From [Leptolyngbya] sp. PCC 7376 (GTDB lineage Bacteria > Cyanobacteriota > Cyanobacteriia > Cyanobacteriales > MRBY01), in contig NC_019683.1 in assembly GCF_000316605.1 (NCBI RefSeq), forward strand, positions 1,162,036 through 1,226,035: a stretch of 64,000 bases of DNA. Direction: 5' to 3'. The notes beneath the pieces are model-generated. The model was given only the letters and a program-made list of their open reading frames with translations, did not search any database and was not told the DNA's origin. Of the stretch, positions 17,299-24,531 are shown piece after piece (position 1 is the first letter of the stretch; the number at the start of each line of letters is the position of its first letter). The position numbers and the translations under genes are program-made.

Positions 17299-17883
17299 CT
17301 ATAGAATTTTTTCAGGTTGGTAATTCTTAGTAATAATAAGGTGTCGATTGTCATCAAAGGTCAGCCAACCTTGGTTTTGGAAGTTTTTAAATAAACGGGT
17401 GACGGTAACGCGAGTTGTGCCAATAACATCGGCAAGATTTTGGTGAGTGAAACGACAACGTAAACGAATAGTTTCATCTTGAGTCTGACCAAGTTCTTGC
17501 TTGAGAAATAGAAGTAGTGAAATCAATCGATCTTCAATACGTTTCAGACCGGCGATCGCCAATAAATATTCAGACTGCTGGAGACGATGAACTGTTTGGG
17601 CGAGCAAGTTTTGCTGGAGACGAGATGAAGCCTGAAGTTCTTCACTAGTAAAGCGTTTCAAGAGGCAGTCTTTCAGGGCGATCGCCTCAATCGTCTCTAG
17701 ACGAGTTAAAGACCCTCCCCAGAAATCACCATCTTGCAACCAACCTAGTACCGTCACATCACCTTGGGGACTATTCGTCTGTAATTGCACAATGCCACGC
17801 TCTATCTGCCAGATCTGACTCTGGATTTTCGGGATTTTTTGTCCTCGCCGAAACGAATATAGAGACGTTTCCTGTGCATCCAT
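17299..17883 (-). CDS. Crp/Fnr family transcriptional regulator
   Basis: This protein of about 194 residues has a cyclic-nucleotide-binding-like beta-barrel at the N-terminus (RRGQKIPKIQSQIWQIERG; VLGWLQDGDFWGG). A long dimerisation helix and a C-terminal Crp-type helix-turn-helix follow (FTHQNLADVIGTTRVTVTRL). The barrel lacks the cAMP-binding Arg-Ser pair of true CRP, so it probably senses something else or nothing. The frame is open to an ATG at 17976, but the extra 31 residues have no family character, so MDAQETSLYSF at 17883 is preferred. It is closer in style to the sulfur and nitrogen regulators of cyanobacteria than to SYCRP1. Confidence 0.85.
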   Translation of the reverse strand: MDAQETSLYSFRRGQKIPKIQSQIWQIERGIVQLQTNSPQGDVTVLGWLQDGDFWGGSLTRLETIEAIALKDCLLKRFTSEELQASSRLQQNLLAQTVHRLQQSEYLLAIAGLKRIEDRLISLLLFLKQELGQTQDETIRLRCRFTHQNLADVIGTTRVTVTRLFKNFQNQGWLTFDDNRHLIITKNYQPEKIL

Positions 17884-18020
17884 TGCTAGGGATGTATAGC
17901 CATAACGATTCGGGATTGATAGGGAATTTGACACAGAAAGTAACCCAACTCTGCTATGCGATATCAGTCCATACAAACTTAAAGACTTTAGTTAAATATG
18001 GCGTAATCAAAAGTTTAAGA

Positions 18021-18194
18021 TCACTCTTCTGCAAAGCACCACATTAAAAATCCGGCGATCGCCCAGAGACAGAGCCACCCCAAGATATGACTTGATTTAA
18101 CGATCAAAAAATCCGGCCACAATGCCAAACCTTCCGCAAAAATCAAATTTGCCCCCAGAGCAAAAATCAACAGCCAGATTATCGTTGCAAACAT
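18021..18194 (-). CDS. Small two-helix membrane protein
   Basis: This 57-residue frame starts at 18194 with MFATIIWLLIFALGANLIFA and ends at the TGA at 18021. Two hydrophobic stretches (residues 1-27 and 38-55) are separated by a short hydrophilic link containing KSSH. HIP1 occurs in frame near the end, encoding WAIAGF. The family is not recognised. The orientation matches both neighbours, the Crp-type regulator downstream and the cupin gene upstream, with gaps of 137 nt and 72 nt. Confidence 0.55.
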   Translation of the reverse strand: MFATIIWLLIFALGANLIFAEGLALWPDFLIVKSSHILGWLCLWAIAGFLMWCFAEE

Positions 18195-18266
18195 TTTTTA
18201 TTTATCTTCATTGAAAGGAGCAAATCGCCATATTTCCTTCAGCCGAACAAATAGATTTAAACAACA

Positions 18267-18860
18267 TTAAAATAATTTTTTACTCCCCGTTTTTTGGTCA
18301 AACTGATAGCGATTTTGATAATCAGTTTTGCCGTAAACATTAAAACTAACAACCGTGTCATCACCAATTGCTTCAATGTGATGAATTGTTTCAGGCACAA
18401 AGGTCACAATATCTCCCGCTTCAAATGTTTGCTCACCCACGGATTCAATGTCACCAGACTCACTTTCACGCCATAAAATATTTTTCTCTGAGCCATTAAC
18501 AAACGCAACAATCCCCCAAGCGGCATGGTTATGAATCGGTGAAACAGTACCAGGTTGCCAAGCCACCATCTGTACAGTCAGTGGGAACTCTGGCTCATCA
18601 TAAAGCATATCCACAGACCAACCTTTTTTCGGATCTGGTTCGCTATAAGAACCCTGTAACCAATAGGAACTGGTTAATAAGCGGCGCACCATCGGCGCAA
18701 TCTGTCGAACCAGACTGGCATCATCGGGATTCTCTCGTAGAAGATCCTCTAGCTCTGTGAGAAACCGATAGAGTCGATAATCTTCAGGGGGAAGTTCAAA
18801 ATCATCTGAATCTGCTCCTGCTTCGATTTGACCAAAAGCGTCAATATGCCAATCTCGCAT
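18267..18860 (-). CDS. Cupin, cysteine dioxygenase-like
   Basis: This 197-residue protein has a C-terminal cupin barrel. The first metal motif, TVSPIHNHAAWGIVAFVNGS, contributes His110, His112 and a downstream Glu, and the second, FVPETIHHIEAIGDDTVVSF, contributes His160 or His161. This spacing is that of the cysteine dioxygenase family, which oxidises thiols with non-haem iron, and of small cyanobacterial homologues annotated as cupins. The N-terminal 60 residues are helical. I infer an iron-dependent thiol dioxygenase, and the substrate is not shown by the sequence. Confidence 0.8.
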   Translation of the reverse strand: MRDWHIDAFGQIEAGADSDDFELPPEDYRLYRFLTELEDLLRENPDDASLVRQIAPMVRRLLTSSYWLQGSYSEPDPKKGWSVDMLYDEPEFPLTVQMVAWQPGTVSPIHNHAAWGIVAFVNGSEKNILWRESESGDIESVGEQTFEAGDIVTFVPETIHHIEAIGDDTVVSFNVYGKTDYQNRYQFDQKTGSKKLF

Positions 18861-19072
18861 CGTCTATTTTTGTCTTGTGTTGTGTAATTTTTTCTATGTT
18901 ACTTTTTAGGGGTTAACACTGCCTGAAAATCGGCTTAGAGTCTGGGAATTTCGGTATCTGAAGCGAAAATGCTGGAACTCTCAGGGTTTTCTCAGAGAGC
19001 TTTCACTGAATCCCCAAATCTAGCCTTTTTAATAATAAGTGTTTCCGTTATTTATGTTTGGAGTTTGAACGG

Positions 19073-19441
19073 ATGAAAGTTAAGTATCTATCGATGATGG
19101 CGATCGCCTCTGTAATGGGTTTAGGCCTCATTGGTGCCTGCGCAAACCCTTGCGCGGCGAACGAAGCGAATCCCTGTGCGGGCAAGACTGAAACTGTAGA
19201 TCCTTGCGCTGGAGCTAATCCTTGCGCTGGTTCTGACCCTTGTGCCGCTAAAGAGAATCCTTGTGCTGCGAAGGAGGATCCTTGTGCAGCTAAAGAAAAC
19301 CCTTGTGCCGCTAAAGAGAATCCTTGTGCTGCGAAGGAGGATCCTTGTGCAGCTAAAGAAAACCCTTGCGCTGGTTCTGATCCTTGTGCCGCTAAAGAGA
19401 ATCCTTGTGCTGCGAAGGAGGATCCTTGTGCTGGTCAATAA
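19073..19441 (+). CDS. Cysteine-repeat lipoprotein (NPCAAKE/DPCAAKE repeats)
   Basis: This 122-residue secreted lipoprotein has a signal peptide (MKVKYLSMMA, then IASVMGLGLIGAC) ending in a lipobox with lipidated Cys23. The rest consists of about 14 copies of [N/D]PCA, mostly separated by AKE, for example DPCAAKENPCAAKEDPCAAK. At DNA level the region is a tandem array of near-identical units with period about 18 nt and super-repeats. Regular Cys spacing suggests metal binding or disulfide networks, but function is unknown. I chose ATG 19073 with GGAG at 19060-19063; a TTG at 19058 is less likely. A paralogous signal peptide appears in the next gene. Confidence 0.8.
   Translation: MKVKYLSMMAIASVMGLGLIGACANPCAANEANPCAGKTETVDPCAGANPCAGSDPCAAKENPCAAKEDPCAAKENPCAAKENPCAAKEDPCAAKENPCAGSDPCAAKENPCAAKEDPCAGQ
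19200..19435 (+). repeat. Coding tandem repeat array, 18-nt unit
   Basis: Units of the type CCTTGTGCCGCTAAAGAG, CCTTGTGCTGCGAAGGAG and CCTTGTGCAGCTAAAGAA follow one another. A 54-nt order (GAGAAT, GAGGAT, GAAAAC linkers) recurs, and GCTGGTTCTGA interrupts the array twice. This internal homology should allow copy number to vary between strains. Confidence 0.8.
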
Positions 19442-19723
19442 TCCAGAACTTAGGTAATCCTCCCGTTTGGGAAATTATCGTTGCATAACTAATTTCGTTC
19501 AAAAGTAGTTCATCGCTGCTCTTAACCCTGACAAACTAATCAATTCTGAAACCATTACCGACTTATGTAAGAAGGTAAAGAATAGATTAACAATGTTAAT
19601 GAGCAGCTCTGTCATCGTTCAAACCTTCTGTACTCAAGGTCTCAGAAGGACAAATCGTACTGTCTAAATCTCTATAATCAAGCTGTTTTGACACACTATT
19701 AAACACCTTGAGGAAAAAAGATT

Positions 19724-20041
19724 ATGAGTATGAAACGTTTTGTTCTTTTGGCGATCGCTTCCGTAATGAGCCTTGGTTTTCTAGGCGCTTGTGGTGGTGC
19801 TGATGCTCCTGTAGAGGAGACTCCTGTAGAGGAAACTGCACCTGAGGCAACCGAAGAGGAAGCTACTGAAGGTGAAGAGGAAACTACTGAAGAAGCACCT
19901 GCTGAAGGCGAAGAAGCTACTGAAGAAGCACCTGCTGAAGGTGAAGAGACTGAAGAAGCTACTGAAGAAGACGCTGAAGAAGAAGCACCTGCTGAAGGTG
20001 ACGACGCTGAAGCAGAAACTGAGGAAGAAGCGGCAGAATAA
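19724..20041 (+). CDS. Acidic low-complexity lipoprotein
   Basis: This 105-residue lipoprotein has a signal peptide MSMKRFVLLA, then IASVMSLGFLGAC, with the lipid Cys at position 23, exactly as in the preceding Cys-repeat gene. The mature part is almost entirely Glu, Ala, Thr, Pro and Gly, with repeats such as TEEAPAEGEEATEEAPAEGE, and is strongly negative and probably disordered. An AGGA at 19711-19714 precedes the ATG. It lies just upstream of a histidine kinase. Possible roles are cation binding or an envelope spacer, and neither is shown. Confidence 0.78.
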   Translation: MSMKRFVLLAIASVMSLGFLGACGGADAPVEETPVEETAPEATEEEATEGEEETTEEAPAEGEEATEEAPAEGEETEEATEEDAEEEAPAEGDDAEAETEEEAAE

Positions 20042-20102
20042 GCCTTCGTCAGTCTAAGCAAAAATAACTCAGCTTAGTCCCCCCTCACCCCCCGTATTCG
20101 TC

Positions 20103-21548
20103 ATGTACCGACGTTGGTTTAAATCATTCACGCCGCTGATAGAAAAAGTGCAGTTACGCTCTCTTCGTGGCAGATTAACCGCTGGTATCATCGGCTTTAC
20201 GGCGCTGGGTTTGGGGGGTTCTGTATTTTGGCTCAGTTGGCGCATGGAACAGATTCTGATCATGACCCACAAGCAAAATATTCAGTACATAGCGGGTCGT
20301 TTTCCAGAAGATATTGCGCGGTTTCGGGAGTCGGAAGATCTCCGCAGTGGTCTACAGCCAGCTACAGATTTTTTATCGATGGGCAATGTTTTGCTCTGGG
20401 TAAAAGATCACGATAACAAACTCGTGGCTAGTGTTTCTCCAGAAAATTATCCTGATCTTGATGTTGATCAGATTTTGGCAGAAATTCCCAAATATGTTTT
20501 ATTTCCAAAGGTTCAGTTAATTCAAGGTCGTTATTTTGTCTTTTGCAGTACACCGCTAATCGTTCAGGGCGAAAATCTCGGCATGGTGGCGATCGCCCAA
20601 GATATTACAGAAGATCAGACGATGTTATTAATGCTCGTCCGTAATCTTGTGATGATTAGCTTTGTCGTGCTGATGGTGGCCATCGTTGGCATTAGTCTCT
20701 ACATTCGGCGATCGCTACAGCCGTTACGAGAGATGAGCAAAATGGCTGGAGAAATTTCGCCCGCAAACCTCGATCAAGCACAACTGACTCTCCAGACAGC
20801 GCCACAAGAAGTCGAAGAACTCGCCCAAGCCTGCAACTTAATGTTGTCGCGTCTTTCAGAGACCTGGGAACAACAACGACAGTTAGTGGGTAATGTCTCC
20901 CATGAATTACGGACTCCTCTCACAATTGTGCAGGGCTATATCCAAAGTTTGTTGCGTCGAGGTGATAATCTCACAGAAGCGCAGCGGGAAGCACTCACAG
21001 TAGCGGCATCTGAGGCAGAGAGAACAACACAATTACTGCAAGACTTGTTGGACTTAGCGCGGGCAGAGAGCGGTTTTTTGCATCTCAATATTGGTGAGTT
21101 TATTCTCAATGATCTAATCGAAGAAATTGTGTCCATGTCCACAAAAATTTCGAAGCGCAACATTGAACTCGTCGGCATGCAAAAGCTGGTGGAAATCTGT
21201 GGCGATCGCAACCGTCTCAAACAAGTCTTTATTAATCTCATCGACAATGCTCTTAAATATTCTCCAGAGCACACAACCGTAACCGTTGAACTGCGCCAAC
21301 TATCTAAGCATGTTGAGGTTGATATTAGTGATCAGGGAGATGGCATTCCACTTATGGATCAAGCCAGAATTTTTGATCGTTTCTATCGTGCTGACGAAGC
21401 CCGTACTCGTTCGGGGGGATCAGGTCTGGGGTTAGCAATTGTTAAAACTCTCATCACCCAAATGGGCGGTAACATTACGGTACGTTCCCAGCCACAAAAA
21501 GGCAGCACCTTTACGGTGATGCTTCCCCTCAAGACAAAGAAACTATGA
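20103..21548 (+). CDS. Sensor histidine kinase
   Basis: This 481-residue membrane kinase has helices at about residues 28-46 and 180-200 that flank an extracytoplasmic sensor of about 130 residues. A HAMP-like linker follows, then the phospho-acceptor box QLVGNVSHELRTPLTIVQGY (His near 268), N box FINLIDNALKYS, G1 ISDQGDGIPL and G2 GGSGLGLAIVKTL. The layout matches the OmpR-class partners in cyanobacteria. Its stop overlaps the start of the response regulator by 4 nt (ATGA), so the two form a translationally coupled pair. The signal is unknown, although the upstream lipoproteins hint at envelope sensing. Confidence 0.93.
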   Translation: MYRRWFKSFTPLIEKVQLRSLRGRLTAGIIGFTALGLGGSVFWLSWRMEQILIMTHKQNIQYIAGRFPEDIARFRESEDLRSGLQPATDFLSMGNVLLWVKDHDNKLVASVSPENYPDLDVDQILAEIPKYVLFPKVQLIQGRYFVFCSTPLIVQGENLGMVAIAQDITEDQTMLLMLVRNLVMISFVVLMVAIVGISLYIRRSLQPLREMSKMAGEISPANLDQAQLTLQTAPQEVEELAQACNLMLSRLSETWEQQRQLVGNVSHELRTPLTIVQGYIQSLLRRGDNLTEAQREALTVAASEAERTTQLLQDLLDLARAESGFLHLNIGEFILNDLIEEIVSMSTKISKRNIELVGMQKLVEICGDRNRLKQVFINLIDNALKYSPEHTTVTVELRQLSKHVEVDISDQGDGIPLMDQARIFDRFYRADEARTRSGGSGLGLAIVKTLITQMGGNITVRSQPQKGSTFTVMLPLKTKKL

Positions 21549-22225
21549 CGGATCACAAACTTCTCCTCATCGAAGACGACGATAATTTAGCGCGTTTTCT
21601 GGAACTCGAACTTAGTAGCGAAGGCTATGGTATCACCGTCGCAAAAGATGGTCTCAGTGGTTTGATGGCAGCACGGGAAAATACGCCGGATTTAATTTTG
21701 TTGGACTGGATGTTACCGGGCATGACAGGAGTAGAGGTTTGTCGTCGCTTGCGGGCAACTGGGGCAGAATTGCCTGTGATTATGCTGACAGCCAAGGATG
21801 AAATTCAGGATCGGGTGCAGGGCCTCGATGCTGGGGCAGATGATTATGTGGTGAAGCCCTTTAGTATCGAGGAGCTTTTGGCGCGAATTCGTGCCCATCT
21901 CCGTCGGAATCAATCAGATGAAAAAGAGGTTTTACGGTTTGAGGATCTCAGACTCAATCGCACTACTCGTGAAATCTATCGGGGCGATCGCCTGATTGAG
22001 TTAACCGTTAAAGAATACGATTTGCTGGAATATTTGCTGTCCCATGCGAAGCAAGTTTTAACTCGTAACCAAATTTTGGAACGGGTTTGGGGCTACGACG
22101 AAACAATGGGTGATTCCAATGTGATTGAAGTATATGTGCGTTATTTACGGTTGAAACTTGAAGCGGAAGGCGAATCTCGTCTGATTCATACTGTGCGAGG
22201 CGTTGGCTACGTTTTAAAAGACTAA
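21545..22225 (+). CDS. OmpR-family response regulator
   Basis: This 226-residue regulator has an N-terminal receiver with the acidic pair in LLIEDDDN, phospho-acceptor Asp in LILLDWMLPGMTG, Thr in VIMLTAKDE and Lys in DDYVVKPFS. A C-terminal winged helix spans about residues 128-224 (LTVKEYDLLEYLLSHAKQVL; RNQILERVWGYD; VIEVYVRYLRLKLE). It is coupled to the histidine kinase by a 4-nt overlap and is its evident phosphotransfer partner. The regulon cannot be read from the window. Confidence 0.95.
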   Translation: MTDHKLLLIEDDDNLARFLELELSSEGYGITVAKDGLSGLMAARENTPDLILLDWMLPGMTGVEVCRRLRATGAELPVIMLTAKDEIQDRVQGLDAGADDYVVKPFSIEELLARIRAHLRRNQSDEKEVLRFEDLRLNRTTREIYRGDRLIELTVKEYDLLEYLLSHAKQVLTRNQILERVWGYDETMGDSNVIEVYVRYLRLKLEAEGESRLIHTVRGVGYVLKD

Positions 22226-22279
22226 GAAAAAGGCGATCGCCACTCTCATTCACCAACAAATCCATCATCAATAAGACCA

Positions 22280-22630
22280 ATGCTAGTTTTTTTAAAGGCT
22301 GTCTTTATTATTATTTCAACTATTGTGATGGTGGTGTTTTGTATCTACCTTACGGGCATCATTAATCGAGCGTTCTATATGCCTTTGGTAAAAGCTTGGA
22401 CAAAACGAGCATCCCTCAAACTCATTAGTGCCAAATACAAAGTTATCTATAAAAATAAGCGCAATCGTTGGTCAGTACAGAGTCGATATGCACCAACTTA
22501 CTGGATCACTGCACGTCGAGCTGATGGGCAGATTCTCGAAGGATTTGTAAAATTCAAGCTGAGAAATATGACGCTTCTCGGTGCGAATGATTTAGCCAAC
22601 TACCAAGTCATTACCGATTGGGAATCCTGA
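22280..22630 (+). CDS. Conserved small membrane protein, unknown function
   Basis: This 116-residue protein has one strong N-terminal helix (FLKAVFIIISTIVMVVFCIY) followed by a basic cytoplasmic or lumenal domain rich in Lys and Arg (WTKRASLKLISAKYKVIYKN) and a C-terminal aromatic segment. It starts 54 nt after the response regulator and may share its transcript. I do not recognise the family. Coding quality is good, with normal codon use and no overlap with other genes. Confidence 0.65.
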   Translation: MLVFLKAVFIIISTIVMVVFCIYLTGIINRAFYMPLVKAWTKRASLKLISAKYKVIYKNKRNRWSVQSRYAPTYWITARRADGQILEGFVKFKLRNMTLLGANDLANYQVITDWES

Positions 22631-22656
22631 AAATACGAGGATTTAACCCCGATTAG

Positions 22657-23205
22657 TCAGTTATTTTTAAATAAAAAATTCGTGTCCACATCCCAAACTC
22701 GACCATTATGTTTCAGGAGTGTCAGGGCAGGTACAGCAAATTCAAAATGTAGGGGTTTCTCTTTAAACTCCGCCCAAGCGCGATAAAAGCTGGCTTCATT
22801 TAAGCAGTTATAGGCAATGGTTACATGGGGCTGAAAAGGATGATCGCCATATTGCTCATCTTTAACCCCAAATCGTTCAGCAATTTCAACTTTCATATGG
22901 TTTTGCACGGCCAAAAGTTCAGAGGTCTGCCGAACATCCATATAAATAATTCGCGTCTCAAAATGACCAAAACCATCGAGGATAATCGGGATTTTTTGAG
23001 TATTCGCCACCATGCCTTTGAGAAAAGAGAACATTTTTTCTCGATCGCAATCATCCAGTTGAAAGGGAGGTTGGAGCGTAATGTGGGGTGGTGCATTTGA
23101 GCTTTTTTTGGCCTCAAACTGCTTGCAATATTCTTTCCACTGGTTGGCGATCGCCTCGATATCGGGCGGGAGAAGCAGTGCAACGAAGTATAGACTTTTA
23201 CTCAT
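22657..23205 (-). CDS. 2'-5' RNA ligase / 2H phosphoesterase family protein
   Basis: This 182-residue 2H phosphoesterase-fold protein has both catalytic HxT motifs, PPHITLQPPF in the first half and QPHVTIAYN in the second, at the usual spacing of about 75-80 residues. Family members act on 2'-5' or cyclic phosphodiester bonds in RNA or nucleotides. The start was set at 23205 (MSKSLYFVALLLPP); the frame runs open to 23277 but would then overlap the divergent Nudix gene. The two genes are divergent with a 37-nt gap. Confidence 0.85.
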   Translation of the reverse strand: MSKSLYFVALLLPPDIEAIANQWKEYCKQFEAKKSSNAPPHITLQPPFQLDDCDREKMFSFLKGMVANTQKIPIILDGFGHFETRIIYMDVRQTSELLAVQNHMKVEIAERFGVKDEQYGDHPFQPHVTIAYNCLNEASFYRAWAEFKEKPLHFEFAVPALTLLKHNGRVWDVDTNFLFKNN

Positions 23206-23242
23206 AGGACTTGAAATCAAGACAAATTGACGGGGAAGCGAA

Positions 23243-23698
23243 ATGAATATTTGGCGTTTTATTGCAGCAGGACTCAAGCTCCTCGTGCGTCACCCCATTG
23301 TCGGCACAACCCTAATTCCCATTTTGCCAGACGGAAAAATAGTCCTTGCGCGTCGCCGTGATACTGGCACATGGAGTTTACCCGGTGGCATCCTCGATTG
23401 GGGAGAAGATCTAACCAGTTGTTCCCGTCGTGAGCTACTGGAAGAAACTGGATTTGAACTCATAAAAATTTCTCGTCTCGTGGGGGTGTATTCTAGTTTG
23501 GGACGTGATCCCCGCTTCCATGCTGTCACTGTGGCGATCGCCGTCGAGGTGAATCCCAGCAGCACAACAATTCAGGATGCCGACGAAATCCTCGAAGTTA
23601 AGCCCTTTGAAGCGTCAGCCATGCCCTTGGACAATCTCAGCCACGATCACGCCCAGCTTTTGTGCGATTATTTTGACGGTAAAACCGTTGTCGCCTAA
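23243..23698 (+). CDS. Nudix hydrolase
   Basis: This 151-residue Nudix protein carries the complete Nudix box, GGILDWGEDLTSCSRRELLE followed by ETGFEL (about residues 50-75), with the G-x5-E-x7-RE-x2-EE-x-GU pattern that binds Mg2+. It hydrolyses nucleoside diphosphates linked to another moiety. The substrate is not predictable, although similarity in style to ADP-ribose or NADH pyrophosphatases is plausible. The start ATG at 23243 follows GGGGAAGCG. It is co-directional with the hydrolase gene 29 nt downstream. Confidence 0.9.
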   Translation: MNIWRFIAAGLKLLVRHPIVGTTLIPILPDGKIVLARRRDTGTWSLPGGILDWGEDLTSCSRRELLEETGFELIKISRLVGVYSSLGRDPRFHAVTVAIAVEVNPSSTTIQDADEILEVKPFEASAMPLDNLSHDHAQLLCDYFDGKTVVA

Positions 23699-23727
23699 TT
23701 TCCTCGTTTGTTTTTTCTGAAACCCCT

Positions 23728-24528
23728 ATGGTCTGTGTCGTTCGCAATTCTCGCTTAAAACTAAGCCAAGGACAAATTTTTTGGCGGGAAACAGGGCAGG
23801 GAAACGCAATTGTATTTATTCATGGGGAATGTCGCGATAGTTCCCAATGGTCAAACTATTTCGAAGAAATAAGCAAGAAATATCATTGTTTTGCGCCAGA
23901 TTTATTGGGATTTGGCGATTCGGAACGATCCAAAGTCCCCTATTCGATCCAGTGGGAAAGCGAGGTTCTCGAAGAATTATTCGACAATCTTCGTCTCAAA
24001 CAGTTTTATCTTGTTGGAGATGGTCTGGGCGCATGGGTTGCAACACGTTATGCAGTGAATCATCCAGAGCAAATTAAAGGATTAGTTTTGCGATCGCCTC
24101 TCGGTGTGGAAACAGATCAAAATCCAAGTTATTTCTGGGAAAAATGTTTGGTTTCGCCATTGCCGATTGTGCCCTGGTTGCTCAAACTCATTTCACCCAT
24201 CGCACCGATCTTAGGTTTAAGAAAAAAGATTCAAAATGCCTTTGAGCATCGCAAAACATTGCGCCGATCGCCGGGTACTTGCAAACTTTTATTCCGTGGT
24301 AGTGCAAGACTAAAATCTGAATTTCTCAACTTCCAGTTAGCTCAACTCACAACACCGACTCTGATTCTCTCGACCCAAGACGACTCTTCCGTACAAATTG
24401 CCCAATCCCAAACCTATAACCAACTGATCAAACACTCAGAATACAAAGGTTTAAAAAATGAGTCCGAGGCAATCGACACTATTCAAACTTGGCTCCAAAC
24501 TCAACATTCATCAACTAAAAATAACTAG
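23728..24528 (+). CDS. Alpha/beta-hydrolase fold protein lacking the nucleophile
   Basis: This 266-residue protein has the standard alpha/beta-hydrolase opening (IVFIHGECRDSSQWSNYFEE; FAPDLLGFGDSERS). The nucleophile elbow that should read GxSxG is VGDGLGAW, placing Gly99 where the catalytic Ser belongs. No clear catalytic His is seen near the C-terminus, where the usual GHxxH-type motif reads YKGLKNESEAI. It therefore looks like a pseudo-hydrolase, or uses other chemistry. It lies 29 nt after the Nudix gene and meets the convergent channel gene with a 3-nt gap. Confidence 0.8.
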   Translation: MVCVVRNSRLKLSQGQIFWRETGQGNAIVFIHGECRDSSQWSNYFEEISKKYHCFAPDLLGFGDSERSKVPYSIQWESEVLEELFDNLRLKQFYLVGDGLGAWVATRYAVNHPEQIKGLVLRSPLGVETDQNPSYFWEKCLVSPLPIVPWLLKLISPIAPILGLRKKIQNAFEHRKTLRRSPGTCKLLFRGSARLKSEFLNFQLAQLTTPTLILSTQDDSSVQIAQSQTYNQLIKHSEYKGLKNESEAIDTIQTWLQTQHSSTKNN

Positions 24529-24531
24529 AAT

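Noticed and set aside
19200-19435. Possible CRISPR array
   Set aside because: The repeats are contiguous 18-bp coding units without spacers of constant size, and no cas genes are near.
19121-19438. Open minus-strand frame of 105 codons across the Cys-repeat array
   Set aside because: It exists only because the repeats lack stops in that frame; Ser/Thr/Arg-rich composition is a shadow of the plus-strand repeats, and no ribosome-binding site is seen.
19699-20061. Minus-strand Ser/Ala-rich frame opposite the acidic lipoprotein
   Set aside because: This is the complement of the Glu-Ala-Thr repeats, with no independent coding evidence.
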